A DNA stretch of 64,000 nt from Sphingobacterium sp. UGAL515B_05 (GTDB lineage Bacteria; Bacteroidota; Bacteroidia; Sphingobacteriales; Sphingobacteriaceae), in the NCBI RefSeq assembly GCF_033097525.1, contig NZ_CP109907.1, positions 4,836,001-4,900,000 of the forward strand. Reading direction: 5' to 3'. This document shows, piece after piece, positions 17,093-26,782 of the stretch. A model generated the notes under the pieces. The model searched no databases. It was not told where the DNA came from and saw only the letters and a program-made list of their open reading frames with translations. The translations under genes and the position numbers were made by a program. How positions within the stretch are numbered: the stretch's first letter is position 1; every line of letters begins with the position of its first letter.

Positions 17093-17605
17093 CTATTTTA
17101 GTATGTTTTTCAGATTTTTCAGTCCCTGATCGAAATCTTTGTTCATATTCATAAATAAGTTCATAAAGTTCCATGGATAGGGCGATTTTCCTGAAATCCC
17201 CCAAGTCACTGAGGTTTGATTAGGCGAGATCTCTTTTAGGATAAAATAACCTTTGGCTGGTTCACCCATGCCGAAATCGAGGGACGTTTCGATCGTTTCG
17301 CCATCGACTATTTTTGTAATAGTCTGTGAACCTTTACCAACTTTCCTACCATCCCAGCTGGATTTATAGCCAACTTGACCATCTACACCCTGTTCAGTTT
17401 TTTTCATTTCTGGGTCTGAAAGCTGCCATACACCAAAGTTATCTTGGTTCTTAAGCATTTTTAGGTAGTTGAACACTTCCTGCTTTGGCTTATCGATCGT
17501 GATCTCACTTTCGGCCGAGAAGTCTTTACTGACGAAGATCGCTGTAATTAAGGGGATAGCGACGATGATCGCTAAAACAATGAGGATTTTTTTTATGATT
17601 TTCAT
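17093..17605 (-). CDS. Membrane-anchored SRPBCC (polyketide cyclase-like) protein
   Basis: About 170 residues. An N-terminal membrane helix (KIIKKILIVLAIIVAIPLIT) is followed by a START-like SRPBCC domain. The usual pattern is present: an opening strand with ITIDKPKQEVFNYL, then VWQLSDPEMKKTEQG, GSQTITKIVDGETIETSLDF and a long C-terminal helix. These folds bind small hydrophobic ligands; no specific role is known for this one. It was started at the ATG at 17605; another ATG two codons earlier is equally possible. The gene is transcribed alone. Confidence 0.8.
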   Translation of the reverse strand: MKIIKKILIVLAIIVAIPLITAIFVSKDFSAESEITIDKPKQEVFNYLKMLKNQDNFGVWQLSDPEMKKTEQGVDGQVGYKSSWDGRKVGKGSQTITKIVDGETIETSLDFGMGEPAKGYFILKEISPNQTSVTWGISGKSPYPWNFMNLFMNMNKDFDQGLKNLKNILK

Positions 17606-17692
17606 AATCATGTATTTATATAGGTTTTCCTAATAAAGATAAATGATAATTGGGATTTTAACAGGAAAATAAAAGGAAATTATTTGTAAATG

Positions 17693-17726
17693 AAAAAGCC
17701 TTTTCCAATATTGGAAAAGGCTTTTT
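17693..17726 (-). terminator. Rho-independent terminator (perfect palindrome)
   Basis: A 17-bp perfect palindrome, AAAAAGCCTTTTCCAAT and its complement, with no separate loop bases and a T-run on both sides. It follows the stop of the minus-strand AhpD-like gene at 17744-18184. Confidence 0.8.
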
Positions 17727-17743
17727 TGCGAAAGCGCCTAAAA

Positions 17744-18184
17744 CTACTTTAATAGTTCCAAATGCGTGCTGATGCCAATTCTATTCCATGCATTTATGGT
17801 AATAATCGCCATAATAATCTGAGCAATCTCTTTTTCTTCAAATATCTCTTTTGCTTTTTGAAAAGTGCTTTCTGTTAATCCCTTATGATGGATTAAAGTG
17901 ATCTCTTCTGTCATCTCCAACAATATCTGCTCTTCCTTGGTGAATAGATCCGTTTCTCGCCAGGCATTTAATAAAAATATCCGTTGTGGAGTTTCACCAT
18001 ACTTCAGTGCATCCTTTGTGTGCATATCTAAGCAAAAGGCGCAGCCATTGATCTGTGAAGCACGTATTTTTATGAGTTCCTTCTGAATAGGATTTAAAAA
18101 AATATCGTTGAGATATGTTTCCAATCCCATTATCGCCTTATAGGCGGTTGCATCTACTTTTGCAATATTAAATCGTGTGGTCAT
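17744..18184 (-). CDS. Carboxymuconolactone decarboxylase (AhpD-like) family protein
   Basis: A 146-residue all-helical protein with the redox-active motif in INGCAFCLDMHTKDALKYG (CxxC followed by HxxD/E), which is diagnostic for the AhpD-like alkylhydroperoxidase core of the CMD family. The pattern ITINAWNRIGI near the end is also typical. The family provides thiol-based peroxide reduction or related chemistry in the cytoplasm. The exact partner is unknown. The next gene upstream on the same strand (VOC protein) is more than 120 bp away, so this is likely a separate unit. Confidence 0.9.
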   Translation of the reverse strand: MTTRFNIAKVDATAYKAIMGLETYLNDIFLNPIQKELIKIRASQINGCAFCLDMHTKDALKYGETPQRIFLLNAWRETDLFTKEEQILLEMTEEITLIHHKGLTESTFQKAKEIFEEKEIAQIIMAIITINAWNRIGISTHLELLK

Positions 18185-18308
18185 TGTTTTAAATTTTGAT
18201 AAGACAAAGTTGCATCAAACATTCAACACAAAAGTTAAACTGGTTTAAGAACGGAAATTTCACTGATGAATACAATCCTGCACGCGATTGACAAACAAAT
18301 AGATCTGA

Positions 18309-18674
18309 CTAGCCTGATACTATCAGGTAATAGTTGTCGGGGTCACGTAGGATAAATTGATTCTTCAAAGAATTCTCATTGAAATGTATATCTTTCTCTA
18401 TGACTGCATTTAGCAAAGTGGCGTTTTCGAAAATTTGCTGTAAATTGTCAACTCTAAAGAATAATATGAGTCCATTCCCTGCCTGTATTTGATCCCGCAT
18501 AGTAGGGTGATCATGTTCACCCCATTTGTGTAAACAGAGAATAACAGTTCCGTTATCTGTGAGAATTTCAAATGTTTCTCCTCCATGTTGACCGGTACAG
18601 CCTAAAAGCTTTTGATAGAATTGTGAGCTTTTGGGAACGTTTTCCACTGCGATGATTGGTTCTGTCCGTATCAT
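18309..18674 (-). CDS. VOC (glyoxalase/bleomycin-resistance fold) family protein
   Basis: A 121-residue single VOC unit: EPIIAVENVPKSSQFYQKLLGC opens the first beta-alpha-beta module, and NQFILRDPDNYYLIV closes the second, with the usual conserved Asp-Pro-Asp-x-Tyr/Asn turn. VOC proteins include glyoxalase I, dioxygenases and antibiotic-binding proteins, and the sequence does not decide between them. The gene ends 27 bases upstream of... the glutaminase gene lies on the other side of its start, also on the minus strand, so the two could share a transcript. Confidence 0.85.
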   Translation of the reverse strand: MIRTEPIIAVENVPKSSQFYQKLLGCTGQHGGETFEILTDNGTVILCLHKWGEHDHPTMRDQIQAGNGLILFFRVDNLQQIFENATLLNAVIEKDIHFNENSLKNQFILRDPDNYYLIVSG

Positions 18675-18701
18675 GTTATCGTTGACTTGAATTTACTAAG
18701 G

Positions 18702-19733
18702 TTAATAAAAGAGACTTAGTGATTTCTCTTTCACCAAATCTAATATCATGCGATAAGCGGCCACCGAGTTGCCGTGTTGATCCAATGCTGGACTATAGGC
18801 CCCTATACCCATTTTATTCGGTACACTTACAGCGATTCCGCCACCCACGCCCGATTTACTTGGAAGTCCTACAGTTCTGGCATATTCGCCGCTAAATTCG
18901 TACATCCCTGCAATGAGCATTTGCGATTGAACTAGCTGAGATAGACTTGGATTATTGTATTGCTTATTTCCATCATAGCGCACACAGTGATTGGCAAAAA
19001 AGAAACCTATTTTAGCCAGATCCTCTGCGGTTATCTCAATTGAGCACTGTTTAAAATAATTATTTAGTTTATCTTCACCTTCACCATCAATGAGTCCATT
19101 GTTGCGCATCAGGTAGAACATACCTCTGTTTCGATTTCCAGTCTCCCGTTCCGAATTATATACGGATTTATTATAATCAATCTTTTCATTATTTGTTATA
19201 AAACGAATCATATTGCGTATTTTAAGAAAAGGTTCCTCACCTGTTCCTTTAATAAGCGATGTCGTTAAAATGGCGCCAGCGTTCATCATTGGATTGAACG
19301 GTTTACCCGATGTTTCCAAATTCGCAAAATGATTGAAAGGTTTGTCCGTGCCATAGTATCCCATATTATTGAAAACAACTTGCTCGCCATTTTCCAGTAC
19401 GGCAATCATCAGGGAAACAATTTTTGAAATACTCTGAATTGTAAATCTTTGCTGTACGTCGCCGATACTAACAATTGTTCCATCACTATTTACGACCGAA
19501 AGAGCAATGGACGATGCGTTGGCTTTACCCAATTCCGGAATATAATCGGCTACTTTACCTTCTTTGAATGACTGTCTATTTTTATCCAATATTCTATCCA
19601 ACAATGCTTTATCAACAATCGCAGTTTTAGTAGCCTGCTGGTTTTGAATACTATTTTGAGCAAAGGCTACAGGAATTGATCCGCAAGATATCAAGCCAAT
19701 AATACAGGCTACCAACCTAACATTTTTTCTCAT
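18702..19733 (-). CDS. glsA: Glutaminase A, secreted form
   Basis: A 343-residue serine-type glutaminase (glutamine to glutamate plus ammonia). It begins with a signal peptide (RLVACIIGLISCGSIPVAFAQ), so unlike the cytoplasmic E. coli enzyme it is exported. The beta-lactamase-like active-site motif SISK (Ser-x-x-Lys) is followed by NMGYYGTDKPFNHFANLETSGKPFNPMMNAGA, here seen in parts: GKPFNPMMNAGA is a strong family signature. Also visible are NNGLIDGEG and LPSKSGVGGGIAVSVPNKMGIGAYSP-type elements near the C-terminus. A periplasmic role in using glutamine as nitrogen or carbon source is likely. Confidence 0.93.
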   Translation of the reverse strand: MRKNVRLVACIIGLISCGSIPVAFAQNSIQNQQATKTAIVDKALLDRILDKNRQSFKEGKVADYIPELGKANASSIALSVVNSDGTIVSIGDVQQRFTIQSISKIVSLMIAVLENGEQVVFNNMGYYGTDKPFNHFANLETSGKPFNPMMNAGAILTTSLIKGTGEEPFLKIRNMIRFITNNEKIDYNKSVYNSERETGNRNRGMFYLMRNNGLIDGEGEDKLNNYFKQCSIEITAEDLAKIGFFFANHCVRYDGNKQYNNPSLSQLVQSQMLIAGMYEFSGEYARTVGLPSKSGVGGGIAVSVPNKMGIGAYSPALDQHGNSVAAYRMILDLVKEKSLSLFY

Positions 19734-19780
19734 TTTTTAATTATTTATTCGTTCCAAAGATAGGGAACAGTGTATTAAAA

Positions 19781-19822
19781 AGAAAAGAGGTGCCCAATAG
19801 ATAACGTTTTTAGCACCTCTTC
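19781..19822 (-). terminator. Probable terminator of the glycosidase-like gene
   Basis: AAGAGGTGC (19786-19794) and GCACCTCTT (19814-19822) pair perfectly. On the minus strand the stem is followed by a T-rich tail (TTCTTTTT). It lies 16 bases past the stop of the minus-strand gene at 19838. Confidence 0.7.
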
Positions 19823-19837
19823 CTGGTAGATCATCCT

Positions 19838-21229
19838 TTAGGCTGCATTTGGAGCTGGGTCTACATTCCAACCGGAAAGTATACCGCCATAGAAAAAGAA
19901 GGTGACGTAAAAATTCTTTTTGCTCACCTTATCAGTAACGAGGTATTTTTGAGTGACATCATATGCATCTATTTTTTTATATCTAGATAATGCTATCGGG
20001 CTGGCAGCAGGGTTTTCTGAACGGACCAAATCTTGTATCTTTTGGTTGATTAATTTCATAATTCCTTCTTTTTTGAAGGGATTATTTTCGATTTTCACGT
20101 GCGCCAACCGTGTTAAAGTTCCATTATTTTGAGCTTTTCTCGCTTTCGCCGCAGCTGTATAGGCTCTGAATTTTTCCTTGATCTGAGGGTCTTTTAAGCT
20201 ATGGATGGTAAAAATAGAAATTCCCTGCGCACCATTATTTAGCGCTTCATCCATATCAGTAAATATTTCCTCATTATTTTTAGCCATCAACCCACAGTAT
20301 AGGGTCGTATTTGCACCTTTGTCGCGCACATTTTCTAAGGTACAATCGCTAATAAAGCTTGGATCTTCTGTATAGAAATTGCTATACACCATTGGAAAAA
20401 CAACATCTAAATTCCACTTACCCCAATCCTGACGTACCATACGCGAAGCCATTTTGGGGGTCGGAAATGGGGATGCTGCCATTGTTTTGCCATGAGAATG
20501 AACAATTTCTGCAATCATATTGGCGATATCTGTTATCTGATCGCAACGAAATTGGCGCCATTTGAGATCTTTCGATGGATCTTTTTGTGCACGAGGGTCA
20601 TAGCCATATTGTTTTTTAAATTTTTCTATAGCAATGGGATGGTATCCGTAATCCCAAGCGGGATACTCGCGATCTTGGACAATATTGTATTTAGGCCAAA
20701 GGGTTGTGGGGAGGACAACATCCACATAACGATTGTAGTCAATAGAGATACCCTCCAATCCCTCAACTTCACAATAGGATTCAATTTTCTTTTTGATATA
20801 TTCTTTTACTCCTGGTACTACAGGCGATAAAAATTTATAATAACCAACGTATGCAGTGGTATCTGCGAGACTTTTTCCGTTGCGATTGACACTGAACCAA
20901 TCTGGATGCTCTTTAAGTATTTTATCTCTGTCGTGTTCCAGATTCATCGTCCAAAGCCAGGCTATAACCTGGATTCCGTATTTTTTTGCAATAGGAATCG
21001 CTACACGATACTCATCTGGACTAGCAGCATTTAACATCACGCCATCGATCCCTAGATAGTTCATCTCACGGCAAATAGAATCAAAGTTTGTTTTAGCGTT
21101 GTAATCTAGCCAGGTCCAAAACATAGCGGTTTTTTCTTTTTCTGTGGCGTGAACGCTTGATACTGAAAAGCTTTGGATCAAAAGGAGCGCAAGGCCAATA
21201 AAGCATGTTCTGAGTAGTTTTTCTTTCAT
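19838..21229 (-). CDS. Secreted glycoside-hydrolase-like protein (GHL10-type TIM barrel)
   Basis: About 463 residues from the ATG at 21229; the longer reading from 21301 would hide the signal peptide (LLRTCFIGLALLLIQSFSVSSVHA). The body looks like a family-10-like glycosyl hydrolase (GHL10/DUF4015 group): FDSICREMNYLGIDGVMLNA, YGIQVIAWLWTMNLE, EGLEGISIDYNRYV (a likely catalytic strand with Asp), GKTMAASPFPTPK and LDVVFPMVYSNFY are strands of a TIM barrel. Such proteins act on polysaccharide or peptidoglycan outside the inner membrane. The substrate is not known. It is divergent from the porin/dicarboxylate operon. Confidence 0.72.
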   Translation of the reverse strand: MKEKLLRTCFIGLALLLIQSFSVSSVHATEKEKTAMFWTWLDYNAKTNFDSICREMNYLGIDGVMLNAASPDEYRVAIPIAKKYGIQVIAWLWTMNLEHDRDKILKEHPDWFSVNRNGKSLADTTAYVGYYKFLSPVVPGVKEYIKKKIESYCEVEGLEGISIDYNRYVDVVLPTTLWPKYNIVQDREYPAWDYGYHPIAIEKFKKQYGYDPRAQKDPSKDLKWRQFRCDQITDIANMIAEIVHSHGKTMAASPFPTPKMASRMVRQDWGKWNLDVVFPMVYSNFYTEDPSFISDCTLENVRDKGANTTLYCGLMAKNNEEIFTDMDEALNNGAQGISIFTIHSLKDPQIKEKFRAYTAAAKARKAQNNGTLTRLAHVKIENNPFKKEGIMKLINQKIQDLVRSENPAASPIALSRYKKIDAYDVTQKYLVTDKVSKKNFYVTFFFYGGILSGWNVDPAPNAA

Positions 21230-21552
21230 AATATATTTATCGATTCTAAAATGTATTCCATATATAAATGATGAAGTTTTCTCATGAACTGCAAAATTCA
21301 TGAAAAGATCAATCTATAGGTCTTAAATTTAGATTGTATTGAAATTCGCCTGTGAAATTACATAAAAACGTGGAATTTATACCTGATCTTTTTTTAATCC
21401 GTTTGATTTTCTTACAGTTATTAAATTTTATTAGAATAACAAAACATTTTTTAAAGCTATGTGTTGTACCTACAACATTAGATTTAGAACGACAAGATTA
21501 TTAACAATGAGAAGTGAGCTGGGCTACTGGCTAAGAAAAAAATTGTTTAAGT

Positions 21553-22719
21553 ATGAAGAAACGCTACATTCCAATTTCTATTGCATGTTTATTGAGCCAT
21601 ACCTTGGTCAAAGGGCAAGAACCAGGTACTGTACAAGAAAATAAAGTTGATTCTGTGCAACAAAAAAAAGATGACACGACTTATCCCAAGCTTCAGGTGA
21701 AAGGTTTGTTTCAGGCCCGTTACCTTGTTAGTGCTACAAAAGATGTCGATGTCAATGGGCTACATCACAGTGATGGTTCAGGTACGGATAACAATTTTAT
21801 GGTAAAATATATGCGGGTACAGATGCGCGCTCAGATTAGCAAGCGTACTGAAGTTGCTGTATTAGCTAACCTCGCAGATTTCAAAAGCGATCCCAAAACA
21901 AAAGTGCTCGAAAATGCCTACTTGAAATATACATTTAGTCCCAAATTGGCAATCACAGTGGGCCAATTTCGTCCTTGGTTTGGCATCGAGGAAACTTACC
22001 CTATTGACATCATCAAATCTTTGGACTGGTCGAACCAGTATCTTGAATTCGGTAAATTAGGTTGGGCAAGTTTTCAAATCGGGGTTGCTGCGACAGGCGA
22101 GACTACGCTAGGCGATATGCCCTTTAGTTATTCCTTATCTGTGGTGAACGGGAACGGGAAGAATCAAGTTGTTGATAACGATAATGGTAAGCAATATGCC
22201 ACCCGTCTGGTCTTTGGGCTTTCAAAGAAGTATGGTATTAATTTAGGGCTTAATGGAGGCGTTGGCGATGTGATGAAAAAACAGGTACATGCATTAGGTG
22301 TAGATCTAACTGGGAATGTCAATTTTGGTAAACGATGGAATCTTGATATGCAACTGGAAGCAAAACAGGCGATCAATCATAACCTGTATTATTCTTTGGA
22401 AGAAAGTGCGCGAACATCCAAGTTGAGCGACTATTTGGTCCGCGGTATCTATTTTCTACCCAACTTAAGATATGAAGTAAATTATTTCAATCTAAGTGCT
22501 TTTGAGCTATCATGTCGGTATGAGTATATTGACCCAAATTACAAACTCAATGCAAATGCGCGTCAAACATATACGCCGATGTTTGGCTTGGAATTTTTAA
22601 AAAATTATGGTGCAAGGATACAGTTGGGACTTCAGTTGGACCGATATAAAAAGCAGACCGAGAATACCAGCGAATTCAATAAAAAATTATTTATTGTTCA
22701 AGTACAAAGTCGATTCTAA
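21553..22719 (+). CDS. Outer-membrane porin (OprO/OprP-like)
   Basis: A 388-residue protein with a signal peptide (ISIACLLSHTLVKGQ) and a body of alternating beta-strands ending in an aromatic residue (FIVQVQSRF), as in outer-membrane barrels. FQARYLVSATKD, MRVQMRAQISKRTEVAVLAN, KLAITVGQFRPWFG and FGKLGWASFQIGV follow the phosphate-selective porin O/P pattern. It probably lets small anions cross the outer membrane. It lies 20 bases before a DASS transporter gene, so the likely cargo is C4-dicarboxylate. First gene of the porin-transporter-sdh unit. Confidence 0.83.
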   Translation: MKKRYIPISIACLLSHTLVKGQEPGTVQENKVDSVQQKKDDTTYPKLQVKGLFQARYLVSATKDVDVNGLHHSDGSGTDNNFMVKYMRVQMRAQISKRTEVAVLANLADFKSDPKTKVLENAYLKYTFSPKLAITVGQFRPWFGIEETYPIDIIKSLDWSNQYLEFGKLGWASFQIGVAATGETTLGDMPFSYSLSVVNGNGKNQVVDNDNGKQYATRLVFGLSKKYGINLGLNGGVGDVMKKQVHALGVDLTGNVNFGKRWNLDMQLEAKQAINHNLYYSLEESARTSKLSDYLVRGIYFLPNLRYEVNYFNLSAFELSCRYEYIDPNYKLNANARQTYTPMFGLEFLKNYGARIQLGLQLDRYKKQTENTSEFNKKLFIVQVQSRF

Positions 22720-22739
22720 CCTATTAAACTACGTTTATC

Positions 22740-24170
22740 ATGAAAGAAATCAGTATTAAAAATGTTGCCATTACTTTTCTAGTAGCACTCATTTTATGGT
22801 TTATCCCAATACCGAAAGGCGTCAGTCCGGAAGCCTGGCATTTATTTGCAATTTTCGCCGCAACCATTCTTGGGATTATTTTAAAAGCGGCTCCTATGGG
22901 TACGATGTGTATGATGGCCATTGCGTTTACGGCCCTGACACAAGTATTGGCCCCGGGAGATGCGGGTAAGTCGATTACTAAAGCTTTGACAGGTTTCGGA
23001 GATAAGGTAATTTGGTTGATTGGTATCTCCTTTTTTATTGCCCGGGGTTTTATTAAAACTGGACTGGGAAATCGAATTGCCTTTCTTTTTATTCGAGTTT
23101 TTGGAAAGAGTTCATTAGGACTTGCTTATGGATTGGGCTTGGCGGATGTTTGTTTGGCTCCGGCGATTCCAAGTAATACAGCCCGAGGGGGAGGGATTAT
23201 TTATCCCATCATGAAATCGATGGCAATTAGTTTTGATTCTGTTCCAGATAAGCCAGAGACACATCGAAAATTGGGATCCTATCTAACTTTAAATAGTTAT
23301 TATATGAATCTAATTGCTTCTTCGATGTTTTTGACGGGAACGGCCAGTAATCCAATGTGTCAAAAATTTGCTGCGAACCTAGGAATTGATATTACCTGGA
23401 TGTCCTGGGCGATTGCTGGATTTATACCCGGTATTGTCGCATTTTTTGTCGTACCGCTTGTTCTTTATAAGTTATATCCACCTGAATTGAAAAAAACAGG
23501 TGATGCACCTAAGATGGCGGCGCAGAAATTAAAAGAGATGGGACCAATTTCCAGAAATGAATGGTTGATGCTTTTGGCGTTCTTTATCTTATTGGCATTA
23601 TGGATTTTTGGTGGTTCTTTTTCAATTGATGCGACAACCACAGCCTTCATCGGTTTGACACTGCTTTTACTGACCTCTGTATTGACCTGGGAGGATGTTA
23701 AAGCCGAAAAAGGAGCATGGGATACGATTGTTTGGTTTGCTGTTTTGGTTATGATGGCCAGTTCTTTAAATGAGCTTGGCTTTATCGGTTGGTTTAGCGA
23801 CCTGATCAAAGTACAGATTGGTGATTTGAGCTGGCAAATAGCCTTTCCGGTCATCATTCTTGTTTATTTCTTTAGTCACTACATTTTTGCGAGTGCTACC
23901 GCCCATGTTGCGGCTATGTATGCGGCCTTGTTGGGGGTTGGTGTTTCTTTGGGTATTCCGCCAATGCTGCTTGCAATGATGCTTGGATTCTTGGGCTCTA
24001 TCTATGGTGTTTTGACACATTATGGCCATGGCCCTGCACCGGTATTTTTTGGAAGCGGATACGTCGATTTAAAATCATGGTGGCTACGTGGACTGGAAAT
24101 TGGTATCGTATTATTGGTGATTTATATGGGCGTTGGTGGATTGTGGATGAAGGTTATAGGCTATTATTAA
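22740..24170 (+). CDS. DASS family sodium/dicarboxylate symporter
   Basis: A 476-residue membrane protein with about twelve helices, of the divalent anion:sodium symporter family (SLC13/INDY, CitT/YbhI group). Diagnostic stretches are APAIPSNTARGGGIIYP (first SNT motif), TGTASNPMC (the substrate-binding loop of the first half) and FASATAHVAAMY and GVLTHYGHGPAPVFFGSG near the end. Family members carry succinate, malate, fumarate, 2-oxoglutarate or citrate. Downstream succinate dehydrogenase genes point to C4-dicarboxylates, by inference. It is followed after 15 bases by sdhC. Confidence 0.92.
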   Translation: MKEISIKNVAITFLVALILWFIPIPKGVSPEAWHLFAIFAATILGIILKAAPMGTMCMMAIAFTALTQVLAPGDAGKSITKALTGFGDKVIWLIGISFFIARGFIKTGLGNRIAFLFIRVFGKSSLGLAYGLGLADVCLAPAIPSNTARGGGIIYPIMKSMAISFDSVPDKPETHRKLGSYLTLNSYYMNLIASSMFLTGTASNPMCQKFAANLGIDITWMSWAIAGFIPGIVAFFVVPLVLYKLYPPELKKTGDAPKMAAQKLKEMGPISRNEWLMLLAFFILLALWIFGGSFSIDATTTAFIGLTLLLLTSVLTWEDVKAEKGAWDTIVWFAVLVMMASSLNELGFIGWFSDLIKVQIGDLSWQIAFPVIILVYFFSHYIFASATAHVAAMYAALLGVGVSLGIPPMLLAMMLGFLGSIYGVLTHYGHGPAPVFFGSGYVDLKSWWLRGLEIGIVLLVIYMGVGGLWMKVIGYY

Positions 24171-24185
24171 AATTAAGATCTTATT

Positions 24186-24842
24186 ATGTTATCTACATTG
24201 TCAAAAAAGATGCTTATGTGTCTGACGGGTTTATTTTTAGCGTTCTTTTTACTGATTCACTTTCTAGGGAACTTACAGCTATTCTTACCGCAGGAACAAG
24301 CACATCTACAATTTAATGCCTACTCACATTTTTTGGCAGGCAATATCTTGATCAAAATTATTTCTTACGTACTTTATGCAAGCATTATTGTGCATGCTTT
24401 GGACGGATTGATCATCACCGTAAAGAATAAAAAGACCGGTGCCCACTATGTTTCAGATCATCGGGGAAGAGCAAGCAAGTGGTATTCGCGCAATATGGGG
24501 ATTTTAGGGACCCTGATCCTCATTTTTTTAGTTATCCATTTCCAGAATTTTTGGTACGTGTATAAATTTGGCGCTCCTCCACTTGATGAACGCGGTAACA
24601 AGGATTTATATGTGCTTGTAATCGAGGTTTTTCAGCAATGGTGGTATGTACTTATTTACGTTTTATCGATGGTTGCCCTGTGTTATCATCTTATTCATGG
24701 GATTCATAGTGCGATTCGAACTTTGGGGTTATTCCATCCCAAATTTGTTAAATGGTTTAAGATTATTGGTATCAGCTATTCGGTCATCATAAGCCTAGGT
24801 TTTGCTTTGATGCCTATTTATATATTTTTTACAGTTAAATAA
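24186..24842 (+). CDS. sdhC: Succinate dehydrogenase cytochrome b subunit
   Basis: A 218-residue membrane anchor with five helices, typical of the single-subunit diheme B-type anchor of Bacteroidota and epsilon-proteobacteria. Conserved heme-ligand His residues are in FLLIHFLGNLQLF, IVHALDGLII, LVIHFQNFWYVYKFG and HLIHGIHSAIRTLG. It holds the two heme b groups and the quinone site. The order C-A-B and the tight spacing (12 bases to sdhA) show one operon. Confidence 0.93.
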   Translation: MLSTLSKKMLMCLTGLFLAFFLLIHFLGNLQLFLPQEQAHLQFNAYSHFLAGNILIKIISYVLYASIIVHALDGLIITVKNKKTGAHYVSDHRGRASKWYSRNMGILGTLILIFLVIHFQNFWYVYKFGAPPLDERGNKDLYVLVIEVFQQWWYVLIYVLSMVALCYHLIHGIHSAIRTLGLFHPKFVKWFKIIGISYSVIISLGFALMPIYIFFTVK

Positions 24843-24854
24843 GGGGGAGAAGTC

Positions 24855-26771
24855 ATGACATTAAATTCAAAAATACCGGATGGACCGTTGGATCAAAAAT
24901 GGACCCGTTATAAAAAGACTGCCAAGCTTGTTAATCCTGCAAATCGTAAAAAACTGGATGTTATCGTTATCGGAACCGGACTGGCGGGTAGCTCCATTGC
25001 AGCTTCTCTTGGGGAGATGGGGTATCAGGTAAAATCCTTCTGCTTTCAGGACAGTCCGAGAAGAGCACATTCTGTGGCTGCTCAAGGTGGTGTAAATGCC
25101 GCAAAAAATTATAAAAATGACGGGGACAGTGTTTATCGTATGTTTGTTGATACGCTAAAGGGCGGTGATTTTCGTGCCCGTGAGGCCAATGTCTATCGTA
25201 TGGCCGAATGTTCGCTCAATTTAATCGACCAGGCAGTTGCACAGGGTGTTCCTTTCGGTCGTGAATATGGAGGCTATCTGAACAATCGATCTTTCGGAGG
25301 TGTACAGGTAAGTCGTACATTCTATGCGAGAGGTCAAACTGGACAGCAGCTTCTTTTGGGAGCTTATCAGGCACTTATGCGCCAGGTCGGCAAAGGTGCC
25401 GTACAGCTTTTTTCCAGACATGAAATGCTCGACATCGTTGTAATAGATGGAAAGGCCCGTGGCGTTATTGTTCGAAATCTCGATACAGGGGAGCTTGAAC
25501 GACACGCTGCACATACCGTTATACTAGCAACCGGAGGGTATGGTAAAATTTATTATCTATCGACACTAGCAATGGGTTGTAATGGCTCTGCCATTTGGCG
25601 GGCACACAAGAAGGGGGCATTAATGGCCTCCCCGAGCTGGATTCAGATTCATCCAACTTCGTTGCCGCAGTCTGGCGATTATCAGTCTAAATTAACACTA
25701 ATGTCAGAGTCGTTACGTAATGACGGAAGGATTTGGGTTCCCTTGAAAGAAGATGAGAAGCGGGAACCAAACGCTATTCCGGAGGAAGAGAGAGATTACT
25801 ATTTAGAACGTCGTTATCCGGCATTTGGTAATCTTGCTCCAAGGGACATTTCATCTCGAGCGGCCAAAGAAAGGATTGATGCTGGCTTTGGGATTGGTCC
25901 ACTTAAAAATGCTGTTTACCTTGATTTTGCAAAAGCTATTAGAGAACAGGGGAAACAGAAAATACAAGAGAAATATGGTAATCTGTTCGATATGTATGAA
26001 AAGATTACGGGATATGATGCTTATAAAGAACCGATGATGATTTCACCTTCCGCGCATTTTTCAATGGGGGGATTATGGATAGATTATGAGCTGATGACAA
26101 GCCTGCCGGGCTTATTTGCGTTAGGTGAAGCTAATTTTGCAGACCACGGTGCAAATAGATTGGGTGCCAATTCCTTGCTCCAAGCCTCTGTGGATGGTTA
26201 TTTTATTGCGCCCTATACGATTGCAAATTATTTGGCAAACGATATTCACACGGGCAAAATTTCTACGGACCATATTGAGTTTGAACGTGCAGAGGCAGGT
26301 GTTCGTGCGCAAATTGATCGATTTTTAAAGATTAAAGGCAGTAAAACCGTAGATTATTTTCATAAAACACTGGGTAAAATACTCTATGACTATTGTGGGC
26401 TCGCGCGTAATGAGAAAGGCCTCCGTTATGCTATTGTGGAGATTAATAGGCTGAAGCAAGAGTTTTATAAAGATGTAATTGTTAGTGGTGAAGCCAATAC
26501 CTTAAATACGGAATTGGAAAAAGCTGGACGTGTAGCCGATTACTTTGAAATTGGAGAATTGATGTGTTATGATGCGTTGACGCGGAACGAATCCTGTGGG
26601 GCACATTTCCGGGAGGAATATCAGACTGCAGATGGGGAGGCATTACGGAATGACGCTGAATACCAGTTTATTTCCGCTTGGGCCTGGAAGGGAGAAGGGC
26701 AAGAACCTGAGCTAATTCGGGAACCATTAATTTTTGAAGAAATACAACCAACTGTAAGAAGCTATAAATAA
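24855..26771 (+). CDS. sdhA: Succinate dehydrogenase/fumarate reductase flavoprotein subunit
   Basis: A 638-residue flavoprotein. The dinucleotide-binding motif is DVIVIGTGLAGSSIAASLGE near residue 34, and RRAHSVAAQGGVNAAKN holds the His that carries covalent FAD. Further family motifs are GGDFRAREANV, FGGVQVSRTFYARGQTGQQLL, HPTSLPQSG, SMGGLWIDYELMTS and LGEANFADHGANRLGANSLL. It oxidises succinate to fumarate (or the reverse) on the cytoplasmic face. Length and motifs are complete. Confidence 0.95.
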   Translation: MTLNSKIPDGPLDQKWTRYKKTAKLVNPANRKKLDVIVIGTGLAGSSIAASLGEMGYQVKSFCFQDSPRRAHSVAAQGGVNAAKNYKNDGDSVYRMFVDTLKGGDFRAREANVYRMAECSLNLIDQAVAQGVPFGREYGGYLNNRSFGGVQVSRTFYARGQTGQQLLLGAYQALMRQVGKGAVQLFSRHEMLDIVVIDGKARGVIVRNLDTGELERHAAHTVILATGGYGKIYYLSTLAMGCNGSAIWRAHKKGALMASPSWIQIHPTSLPQSGDYQSKLTLMSESLRNDGRIWVPLKEDEKREPNAIPEEERDYYLERRYPAFGNLAPRDISSRAAKERIDAGFGIGPLKNAVYLDFAKAIREQGKQKIQEKYGNLFDMYEKITGYDAYKEPMMISPSAHFSMGGLWIDYELMTSLPGLFALGEANFADHGANRLGANSLLQASVDGYFIAPYTIANYLANDIHTGKISTDHIEFERAEAGVRAQIDRFLKIKGSKTVDYFHKTLGKILYDYCGLARNEKGLRYAIVEINRLKQEFYKDVIVSGEANTLNTELEKAGRVADYFEIGELMCYDALTRNESCGAHFREEYQTADGEALRNDAEYQFISAWAWKGEGQEPELIREPLIFEEIQPTVRSYK

Positions 26772-26782
26772 ATAGAACGATT